Of a DNA stretch of 43,188 nucleotides, positions 32,694-41,988 are shown piece by piece. A program made the position numbers and the translations under genes. The stretch is from Bacillota bacterium. GTDB lineage: Bacteria; Bacillota; Clostridia; Peptostreptococcales; Anaerovoracaceae. Position 1 is the stretch's first letter. Every line of letters begins with the position of its first letter. The notes beneath the pieces were generated by a model. It made no database searches. It was not told where the DNA came from and worked only from the letters and a program-made list of their open reading frames with translations. The stretch lies in the NCBI GenBank assembly GCA_017417045.1, contig JAFPZZ010000010.1:1-43188 (forward strand), read 5' to 3'.

Positions 32694-34049
32694 ATGCGAA
32701 GCTATCATATAATAACCTTCGGCTGTCAGATGAACGAGCGCGACTCCGAGACACTCGCGGGTATGCTCGAGGCCATGGGCTACGTCCGCTGCGAGGATCC
32801 CAAGGCCTCGGACGTTGTGATACTCAACACATGCAGCGTCCGCGAGAACGCCGACAAGCGCTTCTACGGAGTGCTCGGCCAGCTGAAGCACAGCCATGAG
32901 GACAGACCCGGCATGATCGTCGCCGTCTGCGGCTGCATGATGCAGCAGCAGGCCGTGATCGACACGCTGAAGGAGAAATACCCCTGGGTGGACCTGGTCT
33001 TCGGGACTCAGAATCTTCAGGATTTTCCCAGGCTCTTCGCGGGAGTCAAGGCGAGCGGGAAAAATCTGATCGAGCTGCCGGAGGAGGGCGGGGCCCTTCC
33101 CGAGGGGCTTCCTTCCAAAAGAGAGTACGGCTTCAAGGCCTTCGTGAATATAATGCAGGGCTGCAACAACTTCTGCAGCTACTGCATAGTTCCCTATACC
33201 AGGGGGCGCGAGCGCAGCAGGCATCCGGAGGATATAATCGCCGAGGTGAAGGCTCTCGCGGCAGACGGCTGCAAAGAGGTCATGCTCCTCGGGCAGAACG
33301 TCAACTCCTACGGAAGGGCGAAGGGCGAGGTCGCGGAGAAGGGCTATATAGCCTCGCGCGACGAGCCGCATATAAGCTTCGCGGGACTGCTCCGCGAGAT
33401 CGACGCCATAGAGGGCATAGAGCGCATACGCTTCATGACCTCGCACCCCAAGGATCTTTCGGACGATATAATCGAATGCTTTGGGGAACTCAAACACCTC
33501 TGCAGGCAGATACACCTGCCCGTCCAGTCCGGAAGCAGCAAAGTCCTTAAGGAGATGAACAGGGTCTACGACAGGGATCAGTATCTGGCCCTCGTGCGCA
33601 GGCTCAGGCAGGCCTGCCCCGACATCGCGATCTCGACCGACATAATAGTCGGCTTCCCCGGGGAGACCGAGGAGGATTTCGAGGACACGCTCTCCCTGGT
33701 CAGGGAGGTCGAATACGACTCGGCCTTCACCTTCATATATTCCGTGCGACGCGGCACTCCCGCGGCTTCTAGGGAGGATCAGGTCCCCGAGGAGCTCAAG
33801 CACGAGCGCTTCGACAGGCTCATAGACGCCATCCACGAGATTCAGGAGAGGAAGAGCCTGGCCTACCAGGATCAGATCGTTCCGGTGCTCGTGGAGGGCC
33901 GCAGCAAGACCGATCAGAGCATGCTCACCGGCAGGACGGAAAAGAACAAGGTCGTCGACTTCCCTGGAGACGACAGCCTCATAGGCACCATAACTGACGT
34001 CAGGATAACCAAGGCCCAGACGTTCAGCCTCTACGGAGAGACGGTATGA
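32694..34049 (+). CDS. miaB: tRNA-2-methylthio-N6-dimethylallyladenosine synthase MiaB
   Basis: This radical-SAM methylthiotransferase acts on position 37 of tRNAs that read UNN codons. It has 451 residues. The UPF0004 domain has Cys11, Cys47 and Cys81 for the second cluster, and the radical SAM motif CNNFCSYC has Cys157, 161 and 164. GRERSRHPEDI, HLPVQSGSSKVLKEMNR and the C-terminal TRAM domain complete it. Its ribosome binding site falls within the gpsA end. The stop overlaps the next start (ATGA), which couples it to the peptidase-like gene. Confidence 0.96.
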   Translation: MRSYHIITFGCQMNERDSETLAGMLEAMGYVRCEDPKASDVVILNTCSVRENADKRFYGVLGQLKHSHEDRPGMIVAVCGCMMQQQAVIDTLKEKYPWVDLVFGTQNLQDFPRLFAGVKASGKNLIELPEEGGALPEGLPSKREYGFKAFVNIMQGCNNFCSYCIVPYTRGRERSRHPEDIIAEVKALAADGCKEVMLLGQNVNSYGRAKGEVAEKGYIASRDEPHISFAGLLREIDAIEGIERIRFMTSHPKDLSDDIIECFGELKHLCRQIHLPVQSGSSKVLKEMNRVYDRDQYLALVRRLRQACPDIAISTDIIVGFPGETEEDFEDTLSLVREVEYDSAFTFIYSVRRGTPAASREDQVPEELKHERFDRLIDAIHEIQERKSLAYQDQIVPVLVEGRSKTDQSMLTGRTEKNKVVDFPGDDSLIGTITDVRITKAQTFSLYGETV

Positions 34050-34801
34050 GAAGACTTTTTAACGACAGATATTTCACCATCATGACCCTGGTGCTGCTCT
34101 ACCTGGGCCCGATAAGGGCCTTCCTGAGCGGCGGCTTTTCCGGGATGATGACGTGGTTCGCGAGCACCCTGATGATGCTTCCCGGCATAGTAGTGGGCAT
34201 ATCCTTCCACGAGTTCGCCCACGCCAAGGTGGCGCAGCTTTGCGGAGACAATACCCCCGTATATCAGGGGAGGGTCACCCTCGATCCCAAGGCGCACATC
34301 GATCCCATGGGCCTTATATATCTAGTATTCATACACTTCGGCTGGGGCAGGCCGGTGCAGATCAACCCCTCGAATTTCAAAAACCGCAGGAGGGACAGCA
34401 TACTCGTCGGCGTCGCCGGCGTAGTCATGAATCTGCTCGTGGCCACGGTCCTCGGCGCGGCGATATCCCTCATATACCGCTTCATCCCGGGCTTTTACAG
34501 CACGAACATAGGCTATACCGTGGGCAGCATACTCATGGAAGCGGTCATAATAAACATATCCCTCATGCTCTTCAACCTGCTGCCGGTGCCGCCTCTGGAC
34601 GGCTTCGGCATCATAGTGGACGTCTTCAAGCTCTGGGGCACGAACTTCTACAGGTTCGTATTCGCCAACAGCAGCCTGATACTCATAGCGATGATAGTAC
34701 TCGGCATCCCGAGCATGCTCCTTTCGGGGCCTCTGTACAGGATAGTGAGCTTCATCATGACGAGCGTCTGCCGCTTCCCTTACTGGTACGCTCTGATATA
34801 G
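34046..34801 (+). CDS. Site-2 protease (M50) family membrane peptidase
   Basis: This 251-residue integral membrane zinc peptidase of the short M50 group has about five helices. HEFAHA at residues 55-60 supplies H55, E56 and H59, and NLLPVPPLDG provides Asp185 as third metal ligand. VTLDPKAHIDPMG and a GWGRPVQINPSNFKNRR loop are typical of this group. There is no PDZ domain, unlike RseP. Substrates are unknown; intramembrane cleavage of a signal-anchored protein is the inferred role. It starts within the miaB stop and is followed after ten bases by the cardiolipin synthase gene. Confidence 0.9.
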   Translation: MRRLFNDRYFTIMTLVLLYLGPIRAFLSGGFSGMMTWFASTLMMLPGIVVGISFHEFAHAKVAQLCGDNTPVYQGRVTLDPKAHIDPMGLIYLVFIHFGWGRPVQINPSNFKNRRRDSILVGVAGVVMNLLVATVLGAAISLIYRFIPGFYSTNIGYTVGSILMEAVIINISLMLFNLLPVPPLDGFGIIVDVFKLWGTNFYRFVFANSSLILIAMIVLGIPSMLLSGPLYRIVSFIMTSVCRFPYWYALI

Positions 34802-34811
34802 GAGAGGACGA

Positions 34812-36281
34812 ATGCCGTCATTTTTCCCTCTGGGAGAAAAAACATCGCTGCTGTTCATAATCCTGTACGCCGTGAACATCCTCCTGGGTTTCGCGGTGGT
34901 ATTTCTCGAGCGCAAAAGCCCATCCGCCACTCTCGCGTGGCTGATGGTGCTTTTTGTTTTCCCGGGCGTAGGGGCCCTCCTCTACCTCATACTCTCTCAG
35001 AATCTTTCGAGATACCGCATAACTCACCGCTCCACCTACGAGGAGGAGCGCTTCACCAACGCCCTGAGGTCCCAGATATCGGATATGGAGAACGGTATAT
35101 ACCGCTTCAAGGATTCGGACTTCTCGCGCTGGGAGCAGCTTATCCGCATGGATCAGGAATACGGCTTCTCTTATTTCACGCAGGATAACTCGGTTGAATT
35201 TATCACCGACGGGGAGGAGCTCTTCGATCGCATGATCTCCGACATCGACTCGGCCTGGAACAGCATCGACATGGAGTATTTCATAGTCAAGCCCGACGAG
35301 ACCGGAAAGAGGGTCATCGACGCGCTCACCCGCGCCGCAAAGAGGGGCATTGAGGTGAGACTGCTTCTGGACGCCCTCGGCTCGCTCTATATGCAGGGCG
35401 GAGCGCTCAGGGAGCTCGAGGCCGCGGGCGGAAAGGTGAGCTGGTTCCTCCCCGCAAGGGTATTTCGCATCCACTGGGAGGTCAACTACAGGAACCACAG
35501 GAAGATATGCGTCATAGACAGCCGCATAGGCTATACGGGCGGCTTCAATATCGCGGACGAGTATACAGGCCGCTCTAAAAAGTTCGGAGGCTGGAGGGAC
35601 ACCCACGTCAGGCTCGAGGGAGGCTGCATAGAGGACCTAGACCAGCGCTTCGTGATGGACTGGCGCTTCGCGAGCAAGGAGCCCTTCAGCGTAAACCCCT
35701 ACGAGTACCACAGCGCGGTCGAGAAAGGGAACGTGGGCATACAGATCCTGAGCTCCGGCCCGGACGATCCCGACAGAAACCAGATAGAGATGGCCTATCT
35801 CAAGATGATAAGCTCGGCCAGAAAGAGCATAATCATTCAGAGCCCGTACTTCATACCGGGCGACAGCATAAAAAACGCCCTTAAGAACGCGGCGCTCTCG
35901 GGCGTGGATGTGAGCATCATGATACCCAACAGACCGGATCACATATTCGTCTACTGGGTGACTTATTCAAACGTCGGAGATCTTCTGAGCAGCGGGGTCA
36001 AGGTCTACGTATACGACAAGGGCTTCCTGCACTCGAAGATGATGAGCGTGGACGGGGAGGTAAGCTCAGTGGGATCGGCGAATTTCGATATCCGGAGCTT
36101 CAAGCTCAACTTCGAGAGCAGCGCCATCATCTACGGTTCCTCTGCGGCCCGCGAGCTCGAGAGGGCCTTCGAGCGGGACATAGAGGATTCGTTCCGCCTG
36201 ACTGAGCGCATCTACAGGAACCGCTCCGCCTGGACCAAGTTCAAGGAGTGCATAAGCAGGCTGGTGTCGGATATACTCTAA
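34812..36281 (+). CDS. cls: Cardiolipin synthase
   Basis: This 489-residue phospholipase-D-superfamily enzyme joins two phosphatidylglycerols to give cardiolipin and glycerol. Two N-terminal hydrophobic segments (about residues 10-30 and 40-60) anchor it. The HxK motifs are NHRKICVIDSRIGYTGG (His229) and HSKMMSVDGEVSSVGSANFD (His407). Spacing between motifs and length match bacterial ClsA. It ends the lipid-containing operon that starts with der. Its stop is only two bases from the stop of the convergent murE gene, with no visible terminator between. Confidence 0.94.
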   Translation: MPSFFPLGEKTSLLFIILYAVNILLGFAVVFLERKSPSATLAWLMVLFVFPGVGALLYLILSQNLSRYRITHRSTYEEERFTNALRSQISDMENGIYRFKDSDFSRWEQLIRMDQEYGFSYFTQDNSVEFITDGEELFDRMISDIDSAWNSIDMEYFIVKPDETGKRVIDALTRAAKRGIEVRLLLDALGSLYMQGGALRELEAAGGKVSWFLPARVFRIHWEVNYRNHRKICVIDSRIGYTGGFNIADEYTGRSKKFGGWRDTHVRLEGGCIEDLDQRFVMDWRFASKEPFSVNPYEYHSAVEKGNVGIQILSSGPDDPDRNQIEMAYLKMISSARKSIIIQSPYFIPGDSIKNALKNAALSGVDVSIMIPNRPDHIFVYWVTYSNVGDLLSSGVKVYVYDKGFLHSKMMSVDGEVSSVGSANFDIRSFKLNFESSAIIYGSSAARELERAFERDIEDSFRLTERIYRNRSAWTKFKECISRLVSDIL

Positions 36282-36283
36282 GC

Positions 36284-37849
36284 TCAGACCAGTCTTTCGG
36301 CCAGCTCTGCGTCGGATTCTATGGGCACGTAGTCGTTTCCGCGGTGCATGTATTTTTCGCGGCCTTTTGCCGCGAGGACCAGCACCGTTCCGGGAGCGGC
36401 TTTTTTTATGGCGGTCTCGACCGCCCGCGCCCTGTCGACTATGATCTCGCCGCTGCCGCCGAAGCTCTCGAGATTCTTGAGGACTTCGCGGGAGATCTCG
36501 GCAGGATCATCGAAGGCCGGATCTTCCTCGGTTATCCATGCGTAGTCGGCGTATCTCGCGGCAGCCTTAGGGAGGTCGACGCGCCTCTGATGACCCTTTC
36601 CGCCTGGGCATCCGAAGAGTATCTCTATCCTCTGACCGGGGTATTCCTCGCGCAGGGATACGAGCAGCTTTTCGAAGCTGAGGTAATTGTGGGCGTAATC
36701 CACTATGACGGTGAGCCCGCGCTCCTCGTTTACGAAGGTCTCCATCCTTCCCGCGGCTCTGGCGTCTCTGAGCGCGCGCGCAGAGGCCCTGGGATCTATC
36801 CCGAGCTCAGCCGCTATAGCGAGCGCTATCAGCGCGTTCTCGGCGTTGAACAGCCCCGGCATCCCGAGCCTTATATCCGCGTAGATCAGGGGGCTCTCTC
36901 CGCCGCGCATGACGCTGAAGGCGATCTCGCCGTCGTCCTTGCGCAGCCCCGAAAGGTAATAATCCGGAGTCTCTCCGCACACGGGCTCTGCGCTGCTCCC
37001 TACGAAAACGATCTTCTCCACGCTTTGCGAGGCCTTCGCGGCCGCGATGACCTCGTCCGCGCGGTCTGTGTCGAGGTTAATTATAGCCGTGCGGCAGCGC
37101 TCGAATATCCTGAGCTTGGAACGGAAGTAATCCTCGACGTCCGGATGCTCGGTGCTGCCTATGTGGTCCGGGCTGAAATTCGAGAAGCTCGCTATGTCGA
37201 AGTCCACGCCCAGCACCCTGTCGTATTTGAGCGCCTGGGAGGATACCTCCATGCCCATGGCGAAGGCGCCGGCCGAGGCAGCGTTCGAGAAGCGCTTATA
37301 GAGCTCGACGGATTCGGGCGTGGTCAGATGCGACTCGAAGAACTCGACGCCGTCGAAGGTGTCTATAGTGGAAAGATAGGTGAAGGGGCCGAGGCCCTTG
37401 TCCTTGACGTATTCTTCCGCTATGGCCTTGATGTAATAGAGCGTAGTGCTCTTGCCCTTGGTCCCGGTGAGGCCAATCAGCGTGAAGCGCGAGGCCGGAT
37501 CGCAGTAGTACTCCTTCGCGAGCAAGGCCATGGCCTTGCGCACGTCGCTCACGACCATGCAGGGCATCCCCGGGATGGAGTAGTCCCGCTCCGCTACGCA
37601 GCAAAAAGCTCCCGCCTTCGAGGCAGCTTCAGCGTATTCTCTCTTGAATCCGAGACCCTTGCAGATGAAGAGGGTCCCTTCGCGCACGTCCCTGGAGTCA
37701 ATGCTGAGACAACGCACCTCTTTTTCGAGCTCCGCCTCCTTCGGAAGGCTTGCCAGCAGTCCGTTTTCCGCCAGTATATCCGCGTATGTACCGAGGGGCT
37801 TGGCTTTTATCTCATATCGTCCCGCATCCTTGGCGGGTATCTGGCTCAT
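36284..37849 (-). CDS. murE: UDP-MurNAc-tripeptide synthetase (MurE family)
   Basis: This 521-residue Mur ligase adds the third amino acid to UDP-MurNAc-L-Ala-D-Glu. The ATP-binding motif LTGTKGKST lies near residue 130, with TTPESVEL, SSQALKYDRV (a MurE hallmark) and NAENALIALAIA. The residues that choose the diamine read TEEDPAFDDP near residue 440, where DAP enzymes have DNPR; an alanine in place of Arg resembles the S. aureus lysine enzyme. I therefore infer lysine or another non-DAP diamine. ATG at 37849 has AGGAGGTG upstream and overlaps the DUF975 stop (ATGA), so the operon is coupled. The longer in-frame N-terminus is not real. Confidence 0.92.
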   Translation of the reverse strand: MSQIPAKDAGRYEIKAKPLGTYADILAENGLLASLPKEAELEKEVRCLSIDSRDVREGTLFICKGLGFKREYAEAASKAGAFCCVAERDYSIPGMPCMVVSDVRKAMALLAKEYYCDPASRFTLIGLTGTKGKSTTLYYIKAIAEEYVKDKGLGPFTYLSTIDTFDGVEFFESHLTTPESVELYKRFSNAASAGAFAMGMEVSSQALKYDRVLGVDFDIASFSNFSPDHIGSTEHPDVEDYFRSKLRIFERCRTAIINLDTDRADEVIAAAKASQSVEKIVFVGSSAEPVCGETPDYYLSGLRKDDGEIAFSVMRGGESPLIYADIRLGMPGLFNAENALIALAIAAELGIDPRASARALRDARAAGRMETFVNEERGLTVIVDYAHNYLSFEKLLVSLREEYPGQRIEILFGCPGGKGHQRRVDLPKAAARYADYAWITEEDPAFDDPAEISREVLKNLESFGGSGEIIVDRARAVETAIKKAAPGTVLVLAAKGREKYMHRGNDYVPIESDAELAERLV

Positions 37850-38613
37850 CAGAACACCTCCTGCGCTTCGCTGGCGAGCTCGCCGCTGGCGAGGTCGTGG
37901 AAGCACGCATTAGCTGTCATGCGGTATACCTCCACTATTATGGTCAGGAAGCTGAGTATCTTTGATACGGGGTGCATGTAGTAATTGGAGATATAGGAGA
38001 CGTACTCTTCCACGGTCCCCGGCTGGAAGTTCTGTACCGCCGGATTGAGCAGGACCTCGCTCAGAGCCGAGGGGAAGGACGCGATGATCCTCAGGAATAT
38101 GAAGCCGAGCTGCAGGGTGAGGTACTTGAACATATTGCCCCTCATCATGGCGCTGCTCTCGCTCAGGCAATCCAGCGCTCCCTTTTCGGGATGGTCCGCG
38201 AGTATGAAGTACGCCTGGCTGTAGCTGATTGCGGCGTAGATCCCCGGGATCACGAAGAACAGGCTGTAGAGCAGCACCTTCAGGGAGATCACGGCGTACA
38301 TGAACACGACCTTGCCAAAGACGCTGAAGCCGGAGAACAGGCATTCCGCGCCGCACTGGCGCTGCCTGAACAGCCTCAGGAAATAATAGGCTATGCCGAG
38401 GTTCATGGGGCCGGTCACGAGGAGGTTGTATAACTGGGCCAGCCTTATGATGAACATGGAGCTCGACATCGAGTTGATCATGATGCTCGGCACGTTCAGG
38501 ATGACGTACATCAGGAAATATACCGATATGGCGTCCTTCCAGCGCCCGCTGAGCATCTGCCTCGCGAGGGCCTTTATCAGCGAGTTGTTTTCTTTTACCA
38601 GGTAATAACTCAT
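37849..38613 (-). CDS. DUF975 family membrane protein
   Basis: This 254-residue integral membrane protein has about six helices. ALARQMLSGRWKDAISV at the N-terminus, TGPMNLGIAYYFLRLF, LFSGFSVFGKVV and FFVIPGIYAAISYSQAYFILAD are the recurring DUF975 segments, followed by LSESSAMMRGNMFKYL. The function of DUF975 is unknown; members are common in Firmicutes near envelope genes. Here it is coupled on both sides: its ATG overlaps the preceding stop and its stop overlaps murE. It may have a role in envelope precursor handling, but that is inference from position. Confidence 0.88.
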   Translation of the reverse strand: MSYYLVKENNSLIKALARQMLSGRWKDAISVYFLMYVILNVPSIMINSMSSSMFIIRLAQLYNLLVTGPMNLGIAYYFLRLFRQRQCGAECLFSGFSVFGKVVFMYAVISLKVLLYSLFFVIPGIYAAISYSQAYFILADHPEKGALDCLSESSAMMRGNMFKYLTLQLGFIFLRIIASFPSALSEVLLNPAVQNFQPGTVEEYVSYISNYYMHPVSKILSFLTIIVEVYRMTANACFHDLASGELASEAQEVF

Positions 38614-39158
38614 ATATCCTCGTCTTCTTCGTCTTCGCCGGAGCCGGTGTCTATCTTTTCATAGCTTCCGAGGCTCATCGAGAGTTCCCTGAGCTCATAG
38701 CCCAGGCTCGCGCTGAAATCGTAGCGGCGCGGAGCTGCTCCGAGCTTCTCCTCCCTGGCGCTCGTGACGGCGTCCCTTATGCTGCTGGCTTCTCCGTCCA
38801 CGAGGGCTCCGCCTGGATCCAGGTACCACTCACGGAAGCGGTGGAGCTCCTCGGCCAGAGCCCTCCTCGCTGAGGGATCGTGGTCAATGCCCTGGGCAAG
38901 CAGCAGTAGCCTGTCCTCTATTCCGTCGACGAGGGTGAAGATATCGTCCACCCCGTCCGGTAGATGCTTTCCTATCTCCTCGAGATAATTCTCTATGATC
39001 TCGCCCAAAGACGCGGCTCTGACCTCGGAGAGCACCTCGTAGAAAAGCTCCTCGTCTATGTCGCCGTCCGTCTCCATGAGATCGGCGAACTGTTCGAAAT
39101 AATCGAAGTCCGCCGGGCTGTCGATCTCGAGCAGCTCAAACAGTTCTTCCCTGAGCAT
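38610..39158 (-). CDS. Unknown acidic soluble protein in the murI-murE operon
   Basis: This 182-residue, strongly acidic, helix-rich protein has no signal peptide or membrane segment. It begins MLREELFELLEIDSPADFDYFEQFADLM and ends in a very acidic GSGEDEEDEDI tail. I recognise no domain. It contains no cysteine or metal motif. It starts 8 bases below the murI stop region and its stop overlaps the DUF975 start, so it is cotranslated with a membrane protein and may act with it. The reading frame is consistent and not a shadow, because the strand and overlaps match the operon. Confidence 0.75.
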   Translation of the reverse strand: MLREELFELLEIDSPADFDYFEQFADLMETDGDIDEELFYEVLSEVRAASLGEIIENYLEEIGKHLPDGVDDIFTLVDGIEDRLLLLAQGIDHDPSARRALAEELHRFREWYLDPGGALVDGEASSIRDAVTSAREEKLGAAPRRYDFSASLGYELRELSMSLGSYEKIDTGSGEDEEDEDI

Positions 39159-39166
39159 GATGACAC

Positions 39167-39967
39167 CTAAAACTTTCTTATGGCTATATTGTAGTCGGTC
39201 TCTGTGATGATTCTGTCAACCATCTGTATAAAATTCTCGGAGATATCGCTCGCGAAGAAGGTGCTCTCCTTCGGAGTATCGTCCGAGAGCAGCTCGTTCT
39301 CCCTGAGCGAGCGCTCCACTGCGCTTGCGAGGGCGTCCGAGGGGTTGATGATCCTGAGCTTGGGATAGAGCCTCAGGATGTTCTCCTTGATAAGGGGATA
39401 GTGCGTGCAGCCGAGCACGAGGGTGTCTATCCTGTGGTAGGAGATGAAATCGTCCAGATAGTAGCGTATCAGGCTGTCCATGATATCGCTCTCTATGATG
39501 TTCTCCTCGATGAGGGGGACGAAGGCGGGGCAGGCCATCTGATATACGCTGAGCGATGGATCGTGCTTTTTGATCGCCCTCTCGTAGGCCTTGGTCTTGA
39601 CCGTGACCTTGGTCGCTATGATCCCGATGGAGTTGCCCGCAGAGCAGCTGGCCGCGACCTCGGCTGCGGCGGGCTCGATGATGCCTACGACCGGGATCTC
39701 GGGGTAGCTCTCCTGCAGGAGAGGTATGGCCGTCGCGGATATGGTATTGCAGGCTATGGCCAGCATCTTGACGTCGTTCTTCACGAGGAAATCCGCTATC
39801 TGCAGCGCGAACTCGCAGACCGTTTCGCGGCTCTTGGAGCCGTAGGGAGTCCTCGCGGTATCCCCGAAATACAGTATGCGCTCGCCCGGCAGGGCCTTTG
39901 CTATCGGGGCTATGCAGGTCAGCCCGCCCAGTCCCGAATCGAATATTCCTATAGGACGCTTATCCAT
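39167..39967 (-). CDS. murI: Glutamate racemase
   Basis: This enzyme makes D-glutamate for peptidoglycan and has 266 residues. RPIGIFDSGLGGLTC is the N-terminal signature. Catalytic Cys residues are in LAIACNTISATA and VLGCTHYPLI, and FGDTARTPYGSKS is the substrate loop. It is the first gene of the murI-murE operon. It is distinct from the broad racemase at 12801-13544. nadK is divergent from it. Confidence 0.95.
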   Translation of the reverse strand: MDKRPIGIFDSGLGGLTCIAPIAKALPGERILYFGDTARTPYGSKSRETVCEFALQIADFLVKNDVKMLAIACNTISATAIPLLQESYPEIPVVGIIEPAAAEVAASCSAGNSIGIIATKVTVKTKAYERAIKKHDPSLSVYQMACPAFVPLIEENIIESDIMDSLIRYYLDDFISYHRIDTLVLGCTHYPLIKENILRLYPKLRIINPSDALASAVERSLRENELLSDDTPKESTFFASDISENFIQMVDRIITETDYNIAIRKF

Positions 39968-40146
39968 GGAAACAGCCTTTCTGAAAATAATATAAAATTA
40001 TATCCCAAAAGCCTTCTCTTGTCTATTGGAACGCTTGCCTCGAAGGGCGGCGCAGGGCCGGCGCGGGATCTGCTCCTCCGGCGCGGGGGTGCCGCGAACA
40101 CTGAGCCTCCTATGCGCGCCGCAGGGGGCCCCGCCCCATATCTTAT

Positions 40147-40175
40147 TTGTATTTATTGCACATATGTGCTAAAAT
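40147..40175 (+). promoter_or_regulatory. nadK-rluD promoter with spacer palindrome
   Basis: TTGTAT (40147-40152) and TAAAAT (40170-40175) are separated by 17 bases. The spacer holds a perfect 12-bp palindrome, GCACATATGTGC (40158-40169), between the two boxes, a position where a bound repressor would block polymerase. The rest of 39968-40146 is a GC-rich stretch with no gene. Confidence 0.65.
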
Positions 40176-40216
40176 ATATCTCTAACTGGATATTACCTTT
40201 GTATTTTGGAGCAATA

Positions 40217-41017
40217 ATGATCAGGAAGCTTTTTATCTACGGCGCGAGATCTCAAAAATCGCAAAGTCTCATTCCTGCGCTCGAGGCGTCGGCCGCGGAC
40301 GCGGGAATTAAAATTGCAAAAAATCCCGAAGACGCCGACATGGCCGTATGCGTGGGAGGGGACGGCACCCTTCTTCGCATGCTCAGGGAATACGGTTTTC
40401 CGGAGCTTCCTATAGCGGGCATCAACACAGGGCATCTCGGCTTCTTCCAGGAGTTCTCCGCGGGAGAGGCGGACAGGATAGTAGGCCTTTTGAACGAGGG
40501 CGGCCTCAGCATACAAAGACACAGGCTGATCGAAGCTTCTGCGCGGACTTCAGGCGGGGAAAGGCGCTTCATGGCGCTCAACGATATAGTCGTCAGGAGA
40601 AACGCGTCCGGCATAGTCCACCTGAGGCTCAGCGTGGACGGAAGTACTGTAGAGCAGTTCTCCGGAGACGGCCTCGTGATCTCGAGCCCAGCGGGAAGCA
40701 CGGCGTACAACTACTCGGTCGGCGGGAGCATAGTCGACCCCAGAACCGAGCTGCTTCAGATAGCCCCGATAGCGCCTATGAATACGGCCAGCTACAGGTC
40801 GCTGAGCTCAGGCATAATAGTGCCTCCGGGCTGCGACCTCGTTGTCGCTCCGGAGGGCAGGTATCTCGGAAAGGCCCTCATAGTGGCCGACGGCAACACC
40901 AATCCCGTAGAAGATTTCGAGGGCCTGAGCGTCAGGCTCTCCGAAAAGGCCGTGAACGTAGTGCGCAGGGCCGATTACGATTTCTGGGGCAAGGTCAGGG
41001 ACAAGTTCGACCTATGA
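40217..41017 (+). CDS. nadK: NAD kinase
   Basis: This enzyme phosphorylates NAD to NADP and has 266 residues. AVCVGGDGTLLRM holds the GGDG motif at 47-50. INTGHLGFFQEF, SGDGLVISSPAGSTAYNYSVGG and APIAPM are the NE/D and GDGxxV family segments. Start ATG 40217 follows GGAG; the upstream continuation in frame lies in non-coding sequence. Its stop overlaps the rluD start (ATGA). The pair nadK-rluD is frequent in Firmicutes. Confidence 0.95.
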   Translation: MIRKLFIYGARSQKSQSLIPALEASAADAGIKIAKNPEDADMAVCVGGDGTLLRMLREYGFPELPIAGINTGHLGFFQEFSAGEADRIVGLLNEGGLSIQRHRLIEASARTSGGERRFMALNDIVVRRNASGIVHLRLSVDGSTVEQFSGDGLVISSPAGSTAYNYSVGGSIVDPRTELLQIAPIAPMNTASYRSLSSGIIVPPGCDLVVAPEGRYLGKALIVADGNTNPVEDFEGLSVRLSEKAVNVVRRADYDFWGKVRDKFDL

Positions 41018-41988
41018 GCAGGCGCGTGGAGTACGTCCTGACGCCTGAGGACGAGGGACTGTACCTTAAGGAGATACTTCAGCGCAGGCTGGGCTTCTCC
41101 GGAAGGCTCATAAAAAAGATCAAATACGAGGGAGATCTGCTCCTTGGCGGCGTCCACGCGGGCGTCAAGCAGAGGGGCAGGGCGGGAGAAGTCCTTACAG
41201 CGGTCTATCCCGAGGAGGAGAGCTACTTCGAGCCGGAAGACATCCCTCTGGATATCATCTACGAGGACGACGACCTGCTGGTCTTAAACAAGCAGCCCTA
41301 CGTCGTCGTCCACCCCACTAAGGGCCACCAGGAGGGGACGCTCGCGAACGGCCTGGCCCGCTACATATCCGAGAGCGGGCAGAGCTGGAAGATACGCTTC
41401 GTGAACCGGCTCGACAGGGATACCTCCGGGCTCGTCATAGTCGCCAAAAACCCGCACGCCCAGGACAGCATAAGCTGCCAGATGGCGGACGGCAGCACGG
41501 TGAAACGCTATACGGCCATAGTTCACGGCATGCTCGAGGGAGAGGGGACGGTGGACGCCCCAATAGGGCGCGATCCCTTCCATACGGCCAGGAGAAAGGT
41601 CACGGAGGACGGATATCCCTCCCTGACGCGCTGGAGGGCGCTGGAGAGATTTGAGAGGAGCTGCGCGCCCGGCTGCTCCGAGGCCCTGAGCGGATTCACG
41701 GCCGCTGAACTGACTCTTGAGACCGGCCGCACCCATCAGATAAGGGCGCACATGACGCACATAGGGCATCCCCTGCTCGGAGACGAGCTCTACGCCCAGC
41801 TCTACGGTTTCTGGGAGATCCCTGCTTATATGCCCAGGCAGGCGCTGCACGCGTCCTACCTTGAATTCGATCATCCGGCGGACGGGAGGAGGATGAGCTT
41901 CACGGCTCCTCTCCCGGAGGACATGCTCCACTGCCTTGAAATACTCAGATCAGGAGAAGAAAGTGAAGAACAACATAATCGAGCTTAG
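41014..41988 (+). CDS. RluA-family pseudouridine synthase (RluD-like)
   Basis: This 324-residue enzyme makes pseudouridine in rRNA or tRNA. It has an N-terminal S4-like domain (residues 18-60), then the catalytic [17 protein letters not shown] with Asp135. Further motifs are [23 protein letters not shown] and [10 protein letters not shown]. The subgroup (RluD, RluC or RluA) is not fixed by motif. It is cotranslated with nadK and its 3' end overlaps the potA start by 26 bases, an unusual but short overlap. Confidence 0.92.
   Translation: MSRRVEYVLTPEDEGLYLKEILQRRLGFSGRLIKKIKYEGDLLLGGVHAGVKQRGRAGEVLTAVYPEEESYFEPEDIPLDIIYEDDDLLVLNKQPYVVVHPTKGHQEGTLANGLARYISESGQSWKIRFVNRLDRDTSGLVIVAKNPHAQDSISCQMADGSTVKRYTAIVHGMLEGEGTVDAPIGRDPFHTARRKVTEDGYPSLTRWRALERFERSCAPGCSEALSGFTAAELTLETGRTHQIRAHMTHIGHPLLGDELYAQLYGFWEIPAYMPRQALHASYLEFDHPADGRRMSFTAPLPEDMLHCLEILRSGEESEEQHNRA

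Noticed and set aside
36248..37981. A 577-residue open frame antisense to murE
   Set aside because: murE motifs on the minus strand are intact. The plus frame has no recognised domain and begins in the cls end.
39401..40216. N-terminal extension of nadK antisense to murI
   Set aside because: The family start is at 40217, and the promoter lies at 40147-40175, downstream of the extension.
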